From an uncultured Odoribacter sp. (GTDB taxonomy: Bacteria; Bacteroidota; Bacteroidia; Bacteroidales; Marinifilaceae): 64,000 nt of DNA. Within the stretch, counting starts at the first letter, position 1; every line of letters starts with the position of its first letter. Made by a program: the position numbers and the translations under genes. The stretch is taken from NCBI GenBank assembly GCA_910578105.1, contig CAJTPD010000001.1, positions 496,001 to 560,000 on the forward strand. Reading direction: 5' to 3'. This document shows, in pieces, positions 27,199 to 34,958 of the stretch. The notes beneath the pieces were generated by a model that saw only the letters and a list, made by a program, of their open reading frames with translations, was not told where the DNA came from and ran no database searches.

Positions 27199-28126
27199 AT
27201 TTCCTTTCCAGTTTCCACCACCCCGCCGGAATCAAACTTTTAAGAGAAAATCCCTCTTTACTACTGGCTAAAATGACAATAGAAACAGCAAATAATATCA
27301 AAAACATTCCCCCCAATTGCCAGAGTCCCAACTCCTCATGCAAAAATAAAAAACCCATTACCACTGCTGTCAAAGGCTCCATACACCCCAACACAGCAGT
27401 TGTTGTAGACCCCAGGTGCTGCACAGACAAAATCAAGGTAAAATCAGAAACTAAAGTCGGAATCAAAGCCAATAACAACAAGTTTATTCCGGTTTGAATA
27501 TCAGGGACAGGGTCTAAAGCAATACCTTTCACCAACAAGTTTACCCCGAATACCACAGTTCCGACAAATAAAACATAAAAAGTCATTTTCAGTCCGTCCA
27601 TTTGCTGTACACAGGATTTATTCACCCCCACAATATACAAAGCATAAGTCACCACTGTTACCAACACCATCATAAAGCCTTTCAGATGGATAGTTCCTCC
27701 TGCACTATTATTGCACAATAGATACACCCCGGAAATAGCCATTAATATAGCTAAAATCAAAGGAAAAGACACTTTTTCCCTGAAAAAAAGAATCATGACT
27801 AAGGTTACGGCCACTGGATAAAGAAAATGAATCGTAGTGGCCACACCACTGGAAATATATAAATAGGAACTGGTTAATAATAAAGCTGTCAACGAATAAA
27901 AAATCCCCAATACAGTCAAAGTCAATAATTCTTTCACAGTAACTTTCAGTTCATGTTGTCTGAACAGTAACCATATCCCCAACACCAAAGCCGAAATTCC
28001 AAAACGGTAAATCATCACCGAATCCACTCCGATTCCTCGTTGTATTACAGGTAGTGCAAAAAGAGGAATTAAACCAAATGTTGAAGAAGAAATTATTCCA
28101 TAAAGCAGACCTTTAATCCGATTCAT
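27197..28126 (-). CDS. EamA/DMT-family transporter
   Basis: This 309-aa inner-membrane protein has two EamA repeats and about ten transmembrane segments (for example SALVLGIWLLF, LTLTVLGIFYSLTALLLTSS, ATTIHFLYPVAVTLVMILFF). The half-repeat signatures GVATTIHFLYP and GSTTTAVLGCMEPLTAVVMGF match metabolite exporters of the drug/metabolite superfamily. The substrate is unknown. It is a single gene convergent with pheT. Confidence 0.9.
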   Translation of the reverse strand: MNRIKGLLYGIISSSTFGLIPLFALPVIQRGIGVDSVMIYRFGISALVLGIWLLFRQHELKVTVKELLTLTVLGIFYSLTALLLTSSYLYISSGVATTIHFLYPVAVTLVMILFFREKVSFPLILAILMAISGVYLLCNNSAGGTIHLKGFMMVLVTVVTYALYIVGVNKSCVQQMDGLKMTFYVLFVGTVVFGVNLLVKGIALDPVPDIQTGINLLLLALIPTLVSDFTLILSVQHLGSTTTAVLGCMEPLTAVVMGFLFLHEELGLWQLGGMFLILFAVSIVILASSKEGFSLKSLIPAGWWKLERK

Positions 28127-28254
28127 ATCTTATTTTTACTAAACAATTTATAAATTATTAGTTCATAATCATTTTAATTTCAGGCAAAATTAATCAAATT
28201 CCAAAGTATACCTCAAGTTTTAATAAAAAGTAAGTATATTATTTCTGGTAAAAA

Positions 28255-28285
28255 TTTGATTTATAAAAAAGAAGTTTTACCTTTG
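28255..28285 (+). promoter_or_regulatory. Consensus promoter of the initiator tRNA gene
   Basis: TTTG at 28255-28258, 19 bases, then TACCTTTG at 28278-28285. The transcript would start near 28292, 25 bp before the mature tRNA. Confidence 0.8.
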
Positions 28286-28316
28286 TAACCGCAATACAGG
28301 AAGTATTGATTGTAAT

Positions 28317-28390
<74 letters not shown>

Positions 28391-28391
<1 letters not shown>

Positions 28392-28418
28392 AAAAGATCG
28401 GTTTATACCGGTCTTTTT
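28391..28418 (+). terminator. Intrinsic terminator after tRNA
   Basis: A 12-bp stem (AAAAAGATCGGT / ACCGGTCTTTTT, one wobble pair) with loop TTAT ends in a T run directly after the encoded CCA. Confidence 0.85.
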
Positions 28419-28526
28419 CTTTTAAACAGAAATCCCTGGAAAATTCTCCTGAAAATACACGTTAATCTCATTGAGGAATACAAATATCAAAGAAATTCTT
28501 TACTTTTACATACAGCTCTGTAAAAT

Positions 28527-29111
28527 GTGACAGCTATGAGCAAATACACCACCAACGAAGAAGAGAGCCAGTATCTGCCTAATCTGAAAGGTTTGACACG
28601 GCAGGAAGAAATTGCCGAAGCTGAATTCGAAGGATTTCTTATGGCCGAAATTATGCTGACTGAGCAACTCACTCCCGAAACTTGCTTTGATTGTAAATAC
28701 ATTTGCAATATTCACAAACTTGCACTAAAAGAATTATATTCATTTGCCGGAAAATACCGCACTGTAAATATGTCCAAAGGAGGCTTTTTATTTCCGGCAG
28801 CTCTTTTTATCCCGCAAAGCATGCAACTATTGGAAAATGAAATTTTAAATAAACTTCCTGACTTTTATGAAAATAAAAACCAATTAATAAAAGACATTGC
28901 TCAAGTACACGGAGAACTACTTTTCATTCATCCTTTTCGCGAAGGAAATGGCCGGGCAGCCCGCATTCTTGCCAATCTCATGGTCCGCAAACAAGGATAT
29001 GAAGGATTACACTTTGAAAAAATAAATTTCAGAGATTACGTTGCAGCTGTACAACGTGTCAGTGAAAAAAATTACTTACCTATGGAAAAAGTAATCAAGA
29101 CTATTTTTTAA
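28527..29111 (+). CDS. Fic-domain protein (adenylyltransferase toxin)
   Basis: This 194-aa Fic protein is predicted to transfer AMP (or another nucleotide) to a hydroxyl group on target proteins. The catalytic loop HPFREGNGRAAR (His135 to Arg146) matches HxFx(D/E)GNGRxxR perfectly. The flap hairpin precedes it (VNMSKGGFLFPAA). There is no (S/T)xxxE(G/N) inhibitory helix within the protein, which makes it a class I Fic that needs a separate antitoxin. A 55-aa ORF with that motif lies convergent and overlaps the 3' end by 11 bp. The start may be at 28527 or at the next ATG (28536). The gene looks like an isolated toxin module behind the tRNA. Confidence 0.93.
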   Translation: MTAMSKYTTNEEESQYLPNLKGLTRQEEIAEAEFEGFLMAEIMLTEQLTPETCFDCKYICNIHKLALKELYSFAGKYRTVNMSKGGFLFPAALFIPQSMQLLENEILNKLPDFYENKNQLIKDIAQVHGELLFIHPFREGNGRAARILANLMVRKQGYEGLHFEKINFRDYVAAVQRVSEKNYLPMEKVIKTIF

Positions 29112-29268
29112 GTTTTTCGTTTACCCTTTCATAAATAGTCATAACGCGCGAAGCGGGTATTGAAATACCTTCAATACGAAAAGAAGCAATCATGGAATTT
29201 AGGATAAATTTACGCTCCGGAGTACAAACCGGAGTCAGAGCAACTATATTTTTCCGGGTCTTTTTCAT
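29101..29268 (-). CDS. VbhA/FicA-like antitoxin, convergent with fic
   Basis: A 55-aa ORF begins MKKTRKNIVALTPVCTPERK and contains SFRIEG at residues 29-34. This is an exact (S/T)xxxE(G/N) Fic-inhibitory motif in the context ASFRIEGISIPASRVMT, close to the VbhA family. In that family the Ser/Glu helix blocks the ATP site of the Fic partner. It is transcribed towards the fic gene, and its stop (29101-29103) lies inside the fic 3' end. Most known pairs have the antitoxin upstream on the same strand. Pairing with the adjacent Fic is inferred from position and motif. Confidence 0.82.
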   Translation of the reverse strand: MKKTRKNIVALTPVCTPERKFILNSMIASFRIEGISIPASRVMTIYERVNEKLKK

Positions 29269-29332
29269 GAATACAAATATAGTAATTTTCAGACAGAATA
29301 CCTGCCTAAAAACACTATTTTTATTTCAAAAT

Positions 29333-29497
29333 TCAGTTTTTTGCAATAGGAAAACGGCAAAACAACTCTTTACAAACCTGCTTTTCAATTTCTTTAGAAA
29401 AGGGCACCACCCATACTAACTCGCTTCTTTCCTGCACGATGGCCCCAAGCACTTCAGCCATCAAAACAGTATCGTTAATTTCTTTAATTTCTTCCAT
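29333..29497 (-). CDS. Small ORF of unknown function (54 aa), doubtful
   Basis: The ORF encodes MEEIKEINDTVLMAEVLGAI and ends CRFPIAKN. It has no recognisable domain or membrane segment. It sits upstream of the antitoxin on the same strand, 64 bp away, and might be co-transcribed or be a gene remnant. An overlapping frame (29461-29649) is even less convincing. Confidence 0.3.
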   Translation of the reverse strand: MEEIKEINDTVLMAEVLGAIVQERSELVWVVPFSKEIEKQVCKELFCRFPIAKN

Positions 29498-29956
29498 AAT
29501 ACGCACACATCAAAAAGTGACCGACTAACTGTCTTCTTGGAAGGAGTCGGCAATTCCTCGGACAGAGACAAACTAATCGGCCACATATCTGATACGTGAC
29601 GTATAGCTTTATCTTTCCTGTCCATATTAAAGTGTGCCGACTTTACCACAAGAAAAAGAATAAACTTACATCAATGAAATGATGCAACTCTTTGCATCGG
29701 AGCAAATTTAATAACATTTCGGGATAAAAAAATAATAAATATCTATTTTTATGCTAAAGAAATTATTTATAATTATTTTATTATCGAAATCTGAATTTTA
29801 CACAGTTCTTATTTTATAATATCCAAACTTATTTTCAGAAAAAAGAAAAGTTTTCAGAATAAAAAGAGTTTCAAGTCAGTATTTTGCCCTTTACAGATTA
29901 GTGTTCCTTTCAACAATTGGTCACAAAAGCCACCAACCAGACCGATTAAATGCATT
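29498..29956. other. Intergenic region, no convincing gene
   Basis: AT-rich. A small perfect hairpin (GATGCAA 29681-29687 / TTGCATC 29692-29698) lies upstream of the small ORF. A second hairpin (CCGATT / AATCGG) lies around 29942-29964 at the 3' end of the LRR gene. Nothing else is seen. Confidence 0.4.
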
Positions 29957-30685
29957 TCAATCGGCCTGCAATCTCCACCCTCTTGCTTTAATTTTCTGTT
30001 CGTCAACTTCAAAAGAAGACGGATTCATTTCATACATAATATAAGCCGGTTCATCTCCTGATACAACAGGAACAGACTCCAGTGTATCCCGTAAATCTGG
30101 AAATTGCATGGCATTGTAAGCAATATCCACACAACGGATAGAGGCACAAACACGCATATTTAATTTAACAAGTTCATTATGATGAGCTATCACTCCATAT
30201 AAATTACATTCCCTGGGAAATTCCAAAGTTTTTAATAAATTACGGCTACAATTCAGATAAATTAACCACGGCAAATAATCTCCCAGTATCAATTCCTGTA
30301 TCATACAAACAGAACAATCCAAAAAACTGAGATAAGGACATCTGGAAACATCCAGTTTTTTCAAAGCATTGTATGACACATTCAAATATTCCAGCCAGGG
30401 ACACTCTGAAACATCAATTTCCCTAACCCAGCAATGTGAAATATTCAATTCATTAATCTCTACTCCATAAATTCTGATTTGATAAATTCCGGCCTTTTCA
30501 TAAGTATGCATCAAATCAGAATCCCATAAACCATCTCCCCAATCAATTTCATAGGCAATTGCAGACAACCCGATAACAATCCCGGTCGAATCTAATACAT
30601 GCACTTGAAAAGCAATACTCCCTTTACTGCAAACTTTTTTATTCCGGAAAGCACGACGTGGTAAAATGATCGGATGGATTTTCAT
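29957..30685 (-). CDS. Leucine-rich-repeat protein with PKD-like N-terminal part
   Basis: This 242-aa protein begins with a beta-rich segment containing YEIDWGDGLWDSDLMHTYE, the DWGDG-type motif of PKD/SusE-like domains. It continues with about six short leucine-rich repeats of the pattern LxYLNVSYNALKKLDVS, LSFLDCSVCMIQELILG, LIYLNCSRNLLKTLEF. No signal peptide is visible (MKIHPIILPRRAFRNKK), unlike related BspA-type surface proteins, so it may be intracellular or a truncated relative. Function unknown; protein binding is likely. Confidence 0.7.
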   Translation of the reverse strand: MKIHPIILPRRAFRNKKVCSKGSIAFQVHVLDSTGIVIGLSAIAYEIDWGDGLWDSDLMHTYEKAGIYQIRIYGVEINELNISHCWVREIDVSECPWLEYLNVSYNALKKLDVSRCPYLSFLDCSVCMIQELILGDYLPWLIYLNCSRNLLKTLEFPRECNLYGVIAHHNELVKLNMRVCASIRCVDIAYNAMQFPDLRDTLESVPVVSGDEPAYIMYEMNPSSFEVDEQKIKARGWRLQAD

Positions 30686-30732
30686 CGTAACAGGGATTAA
30701 AAACAGAGAAAAACGGTTCCGTCCTTCCCGTT

Positions 30733-30867
30733 GACTTATACCACACTCGCGGTTATGGATGCATTAACATTCCATACGGGGGTACGGAACCGCCGTATGT
30801 AGATTTCAGGTACACCAAATACCTGTAATCACCCGACAAGTTTCCCCACCGCGAGTTGGTATAAGTC
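30733..30867. repeat. 135-bp element bounded by 19-bp inverted repeats (structured RNA or MITE-like)
   Basis: The left arm GACTTATACCACACTCGCGG (30733-30752) pairs with CCGCGAGTTGGTATAAGTC (30849-30867) with a single bulge. Two internal hairpins are visible (CATACGG/CCGTATG and CAGGTA/TACCTG), giving a three-way-junction fold. It stands alone between the LRR gene and porE, with no ORF inside. A non-autonomous mobile element or a structured RNA would both fit. Confidence 0.55.
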
Positions 30868-30919
30868 ACGACAAATATAGTTGTTTTTCTAAATATATCA
30901 AAACAATTTATGTAAACTT

Positions 30920-33265
30920 CTACCTGGCAAATTCCTTTACCAGACAGTCAATTCCCCGTTTTTTTAATTTTAAAGCAGCCGCAGTTGCCTCTTCATGTGT
31001 ATCATAAACACCGGCACAATAACGAACCGTACCGTTGGGTAGTTTCTCTGTAAAAATCACCCGGAATTGATCAATAAAAGCAGGAACATTTTTATATACT
31101 CCCAATTGTAAAGTATAAAATTTTCCTTTTAACGAACTCAGAGCTTTTAACTGGGTTTTACCAATATTCTTTACCCCTTCTTCTGCCGACAAAGCCTTCT
31201 GATTAGGATTGTGCAGAGAGTTAGGACCCGGCTTATAGTTTGTGCGCAATACCTTAAACTCTATCCGTCGGTTTAACTGCCTTGCAATCTCCTTTTGTTC
31301 TCCTCTAAGGCGATTTACAAATCTTTCATTCAAAATATCCCCGACTTTCAGAAAATTATATTCCCTGGCATCTTTCTCATTGATTTCCCGAGGTTGCGTT
31401 TTTCCGTATCCTTTAGCTTCAAGTCTATCCCAATAAATTCCCTTTTCTATCAGATAATCCACAACAGAACTGGCACGGTTCTGAGAAAGAATCATATTAG
31501 CCCGGTCGTTCCCTACCATATCAGTATGCGCAGAAAGTTCTATAGCTATATTCGGATTATCTTTCAGAATTCCCAGCAATTGTTCCAGATTCCTCATAGC
31601 ATCCGTTCTTAAATCCCACTTCGCAACGTCAAAATAAATATTAGGAATCACAATGGGTTTCTCAATGGGCTGCATACCAATTACCAGTTCATACAAATGG
31701 TCTTCTTTTTCACGATAAGTAGAAACAATTCCTTTTCCTTTCAAATACTGAGCATGCTCCGAGACAAAAACATATTCTTTATCAGTAACAACAGGCATAC
31801 TTGCCATTCCGGCAGAATCAGTTTCCAAATAAGAGACTGTCCCGTCGTCTGCCGTTACAGTTATCTCTGCTTTCATAACAGGTAATTCAGTTACGGCATT
31901 CAAAACCAGCAATTTCACTTTCAACTGCTGAGGGATGTAATTGAAACTGAAAATATTATCACTGCGCCCGCTACGGGAAGAACAGAACCATCCTCTTTCC
32001 TCATTGGGTTTAAAAATAATCCCAAAGTCGTCACCATATGAATTCATTGGTGCAGGTAAATGCACAACACTCTTTTTTCCTTCCTTTTCCTCTAACTTAT
32101 AAAGGTCAAGTCCTCCGAAACCATAACGCCCGTTTGAAGCAAAATACAATTCACCGTTATCTCTGACATAAGGAAACATCTCATCTCCTTCTGTATTAAT
32201 CATTGCTCCGGCATTTACCGGATTTCCCCATTTTCCACCTTCCAGCTCAACATACCAGATATCTTTGCCTCCAAAACCACCAGGCAAGGCATCTGAAACA
32301 AAATACATCCGTTTTCCGTCAGGAGTCAATGCCGGATGCCCGACACAAACCGAATCACCACACACTCCGGAAGGAACTATCCCCGTCCAGCTCTTTTTCT
32401 CCGTCCCCTCCCTATCCTCACCGGTTTTCAACGTTGCCCGATAAATTCGCGTTCCAACATTACTCCCTTTGACCATCCGGGAAGAAGTAAAATACATTTG
32501 CTGACCATCCGGAGTAAAACACATGGCTCCCTCATGACGATTGGAATACAGAGAATCCCGCAACAATACCGGTTTTAACCAACGAGGTTCCTTAAAATGC
32601 TTTACTTTAACCTGCCCGTCTTTACCCACGGTCCGGACATCCTGTACATATTCAATCCGGTAAATATGACTATATCCTTCACCAGTAACCGGATCAGCTT
32701 TCATCCGCCGTTGGGCATCCGTCCGGCGAGCCGAAGCAAAATAGACACAACAAGTATCACCCGCTACATAAACAGGAGTAAAATCACTATACCTGGAATT
32801 AAACTCCTTTTTTAATTGCACAGTATATCGTCCCAATTTCTTCTTATCTTTTTCTACTTGTTCCAGATAATAAAGACCATCATCACCTTTCCCGTCATCT
32901 GCCAAATTCTCATATTCTTTATAATAATTACGGGCATTTACATCCTCATCCAAACGGGTAGAAATCTGAGCCAGCTTCAAATATACTTCCGGCCGCTCTT
33001 TATCTTTATCAGCCAACCTTGCCTTACCATACCAACTATAAGCTTCTTTTAGATGATTTACTTTCTCATAAGCCCCTGCGGCCTTCAAAGCAGCATTTAC
33101 CCGCGCAGGTTTCTTTTTCGCCTTGTTATAGGATTTTTCATATTTCGAAGCAGCTTTATCATACCGGCCGGTCCCATATATCACATTTCCCCGTTTCATA
33201 TAATAGCGCGAAGAACATGCAGAAACCAGCAAAATCACACCACATAAAAAAATCAGATACCTCAT
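30920..33265 (-). CDS. porE: PorE-like OmpA-family lipoprotein (TPR, PD40, OmpA, SPOR-like)
   Basis: This 781-aa lipoprotein (lipobox VSACSS at residues 14-19) resembles T9SS component PorE, which links the PorK/N ring to peptidoglycan. Domains in order: tetratricopeptide repeats (about 25-130); a PD40/WD40-like beta-propeller (MCFTPDGQQMYFTSSR, LTPDGKRMYFVSD, GGFGGKDIWYVE); a carboxypeptidase-like regulatory domain (about 450-520); and an OmpA C-like domain (IYFDVAKWDL, LSAHTDMVGNDRAN). An extra C-terminal SPOR-like segment (FYTLQLGVYKN to CLVKEF) is unusual for PorE. It follows ald by 13 bp and closes the mrp-porW-tsaE-ald-porE operon. Confidence 0.8.
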   Translation of the reverse strand: MRYLIFLCGVILLVSACSSRYYMKRGNVIYGTGRYDKAASKYEKSYNKAKKKPARVNAALKAAGAYEKVNHLKEAYSWYGKARLADKDKERPEVYLKLAQISTRLDEDVNARNYYKEYENLADDGKGDDGLYYLEQVEKDKKKLGRYTVQLKKEFNSRYSDFTPVYVAGDTCCVYFASARRTDAQRRMKADPVTGEGYSHIYRIEYVQDVRTVGKDGQVKVKHFKEPRWLKPVLLRDSLYSNRHEGAMCFTPDGQQMYFTSSRMVKGSNVGTRIYRATLKTGEDREGTEKKSWTGIVPSGVCGDSVCVGHPALTPDGKRMYFVSDALPGGFGGKDIWYVELEGGKWGNPVNAGAMINTEGDEMFPYVRDNGELYFASNGRYGFGGLDLYKLEEKEGKKSVVHLPAPMNSYGDDFGIIFKPNEERGWFCSSRSGRSDNIFSFNYIPQQLKVKLLVLNAVTELPVMKAEITVTADDGTVSYLETDSAGMASMPVVTDKEYVFVSEHAQYLKGKGIVSTYREKEDHLYELVIGMQPIEKPIVIPNIYFDVAKWDLRTDAMRNLEQLLGILKDNPNIAIELSAHTDMVGNDRANMILSQNRASSVVDYLIEKGIYWDRLEAKGYGKTQPREINEKDAREYNFLKVGDILNERFVNRLRGEQKEIARQLNRRIEFKVLRTNYKPGPNSLHNPNQKALSAEEGVKNIGKTQLKALSSLKGKFYTLQLGVYKNVPAFIDQFRVIFTEKLPNGTVRYCAGVYDTHEEATAAALKLKKRGIDCLVKEFAR

Positions 33266-33278
33266 AAAACACTTAACT

Positions 33279-34496
33279 TTATAGTGCAGCCAGTAACAAA
33301 TCTATATCTCTTGAAATCAATCCGTATTTATCAGCAATCAACGGTTTAGTCAATATCCCCTTATACAAATATACACCTTCTCTCAATCCCATATTCAATC
33401 GGATAGCATTAGTCACTCCTCCCTGCCAGGAAATGTGCCGGAATAACGGTAAAAACACATTGCTATAAGCAATGGAAGCAGTCCGGGCCACTCTTGACAA
33501 CACATTGGGCACACAATAATGTATTACCCCTTCGTAAGTATAAACTGGTTTATCATGGGTGGTCGGTCCCGACGTCTCAATACACCCGCCATGGTCAATT
33601 GCCATATCAATAATTAACGCCCCCTTTTTCATCAACTTTACCTGCTCCTCTGTGACCACCATATTATCAGCTTTATCAAAACAACATATTGCTCCGATTA
33701 ATACATCAGCAGACGACAATACACGCTCCAACACAGGCTTATGAAATACCGAAGTATACACCCTCTGCCCCAATACTTCATTCAATCTTCTCAAACGGTT
33801 CACAGAATAATCAAAAACCCTGACTGTCGCTCCCAATCCCAAAGCAGTCCGGGCCGCATATTCACCCAATGTTCCGGCTCCCAAAATAACGATTTCAGTA
33901 GGCGTAATACCACTAATTCCCCCCAGCATAATACCTTTCCCCCCTCTGGCATTACTCAGATATTCACTGGCTATCATAATAGCTGCATTCCCGGCAATTT
34001 CGCTCATAATACGCACCACCGGATATAGTCCGTCCTCATCCTTAAGAATATCAAAACCTATTGCCGTAATCTTCTTCTGCATCATCTCAACAATAGCATC
34101 CTTCCGGAGTTCTCCCAATTTTAGCGGAGATAAAACAACCTGCCGGTCATGCATATACACTGTATCAGAAACAGACACTGAAGTCGCTTTTATCACAATA
34201 TCCGCAGCATAAACCTGCCCTATTGATTCAACGACCATAGCACCGGCATCAGCATATTCGCGGTCCGTATAATGTGCATTATTCCCCGCTCCCCGCTGTA
34301 GCCAGATCTCATTTCCCATAGACACCAAAACATGTACAGACTCCGGCGTCAGACAAATCCGGTTTTCTCCCTTCTCCGATTCATTCGGTATTCCGATAAT
34401 CAGACGTTTCTGTTTCCTGTCTTTAAAAACTTCTTTCTCCTGATAAAGAAACCACTGTTTATTAATCGTCCCTGACATTTTTCCGGTATTGCCCAT
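33279..34496 (-). CDS. ald: Alanine dehydrogenase
   Basis: This 405-aa NAD-dependent alanine dehydrogenase interconverts alanine and pyruvate plus ammonia. It shows IGIPNESEKGENRICLTPES, the NAD fold IVILGAGTLGEYAARTALG, and DMAIDHGGCIETSGPTTH. An N-terminal extension of about 33 residues before the core start is present, as in other Bacteroidota members. It lies 24 bp after tsaE in the same operon. Related lysine-oxidising enzymes share the fold, but the motifs match Ald. Confidence 0.9.
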   Translation of the reverse strand: MGNTGKMSGTINKQWFLYQEKEVFKDRKQKRLIIGIPNESEKGENRICLTPESVHVLVSMGNEIWLQRGAGNNAHYTDREYADAGAMVVESIGQVYAADIVIKATSVSVSDTVYMHDRQVVLSPLKLGELRKDAIVEMMQKKITAIGFDILKDEDGLYPVVRIMSEIAGNAAIMIASEYLSNARGGKGIMLGGISGITPTEIVILGAGTLGEYAARTALGLGATVRVFDYSVNRLRRLNEVLGQRVYTSVFHKPVLERVLSSADVLIGAICCFDKADNMVVTEEQVKLMKKGALIIDMAIDHGGCIETSGPTTHDKPVYTYEGVIHYCVPNVLSRVARTASIAYSNVFLPLFRHISWQGGVTNAIRLNMGLREGVYLYKGILTKPLIADKYGLISRDIDLLLAAL

Positions 34497-34520
34497 ACTC
34501 TTAATCTTAGAGGATACTAT

Positions 34521-34955
34521 TTATTCCATTTCCACCCTTAGTTCCCGGCTACCATCTTCATTTTCCGAAAAATAACAATTCACAATATGCTCCGGTAACA
34601 ACTCATCTATTTTCTCCGGCCACTCAATAAAACATTTGCTCCCCCCGTAAAAATACTCCTCATATCCGAAATCGAGAGCCTCGGAAATATTATTTACGCG
34701 ATAAAAATCAAAATGATATACCGGTTCGCCACTTTTAGTCCCATATTCATTGACTATAGCAAAAGTCGGAGAACTAACATCATCTTCTATCCCCATACAC
34801 TCTCCGATAGCCTTTACAAAAGTTGTCTTTCCTACTCCCATCGGCCCATATAATGCAAAAATAGTCCGGTCGCCCGCATATTCCAGAAAGTCTGCCGCAA
34901 CCTTGTTTATCTCTTCCAGATTATCAATTCTCCATTTCATGACACGAATTGCCAA
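34521..34955 (-). CDS. tsaE: tRNA t6A biosynthesis ATPase TsaE
   Basis: TsaE (144 aa, or 139 from the second ATG) drives turnover of the TsaBD complex that makes threonylcarbamoyladenosine at tRNA position 37. The P-loop GPMGVGKTTFVKAIGECMG, the SPTFAIVNEY switch and HFDFYRV are the family marks. It starts 3 bp after the porW stop. Confidence 0.95.
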   Translation of the reverse strand: MAIRVMKWRIDNLEEINKVAADFLEYAGDRTIFALYGPMGVGKTTFVKAIGECMGIEDDVSSPTFAIVNEYGTKSGEPVYHFDFYRVNNISEALDFGYEEYFYGGSKCFIEWPEKIDELLPEHIVNCYFSENEDGSRELRVEME

Positions 34956-34958
34956 ACA

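Noticed and set aside
29461..29649. 62-aa open frame upstream of the small ORF at 29333-29497
   Set aside because: It overlaps the other small ORF in a different frame and has no recognisable domain or start context.
30733..30867. Integron attC site
   Set aside because: The GTTAnnn/TAAC core boxes are not in the right places relative to the arms, and there is no integrase or cassette array.
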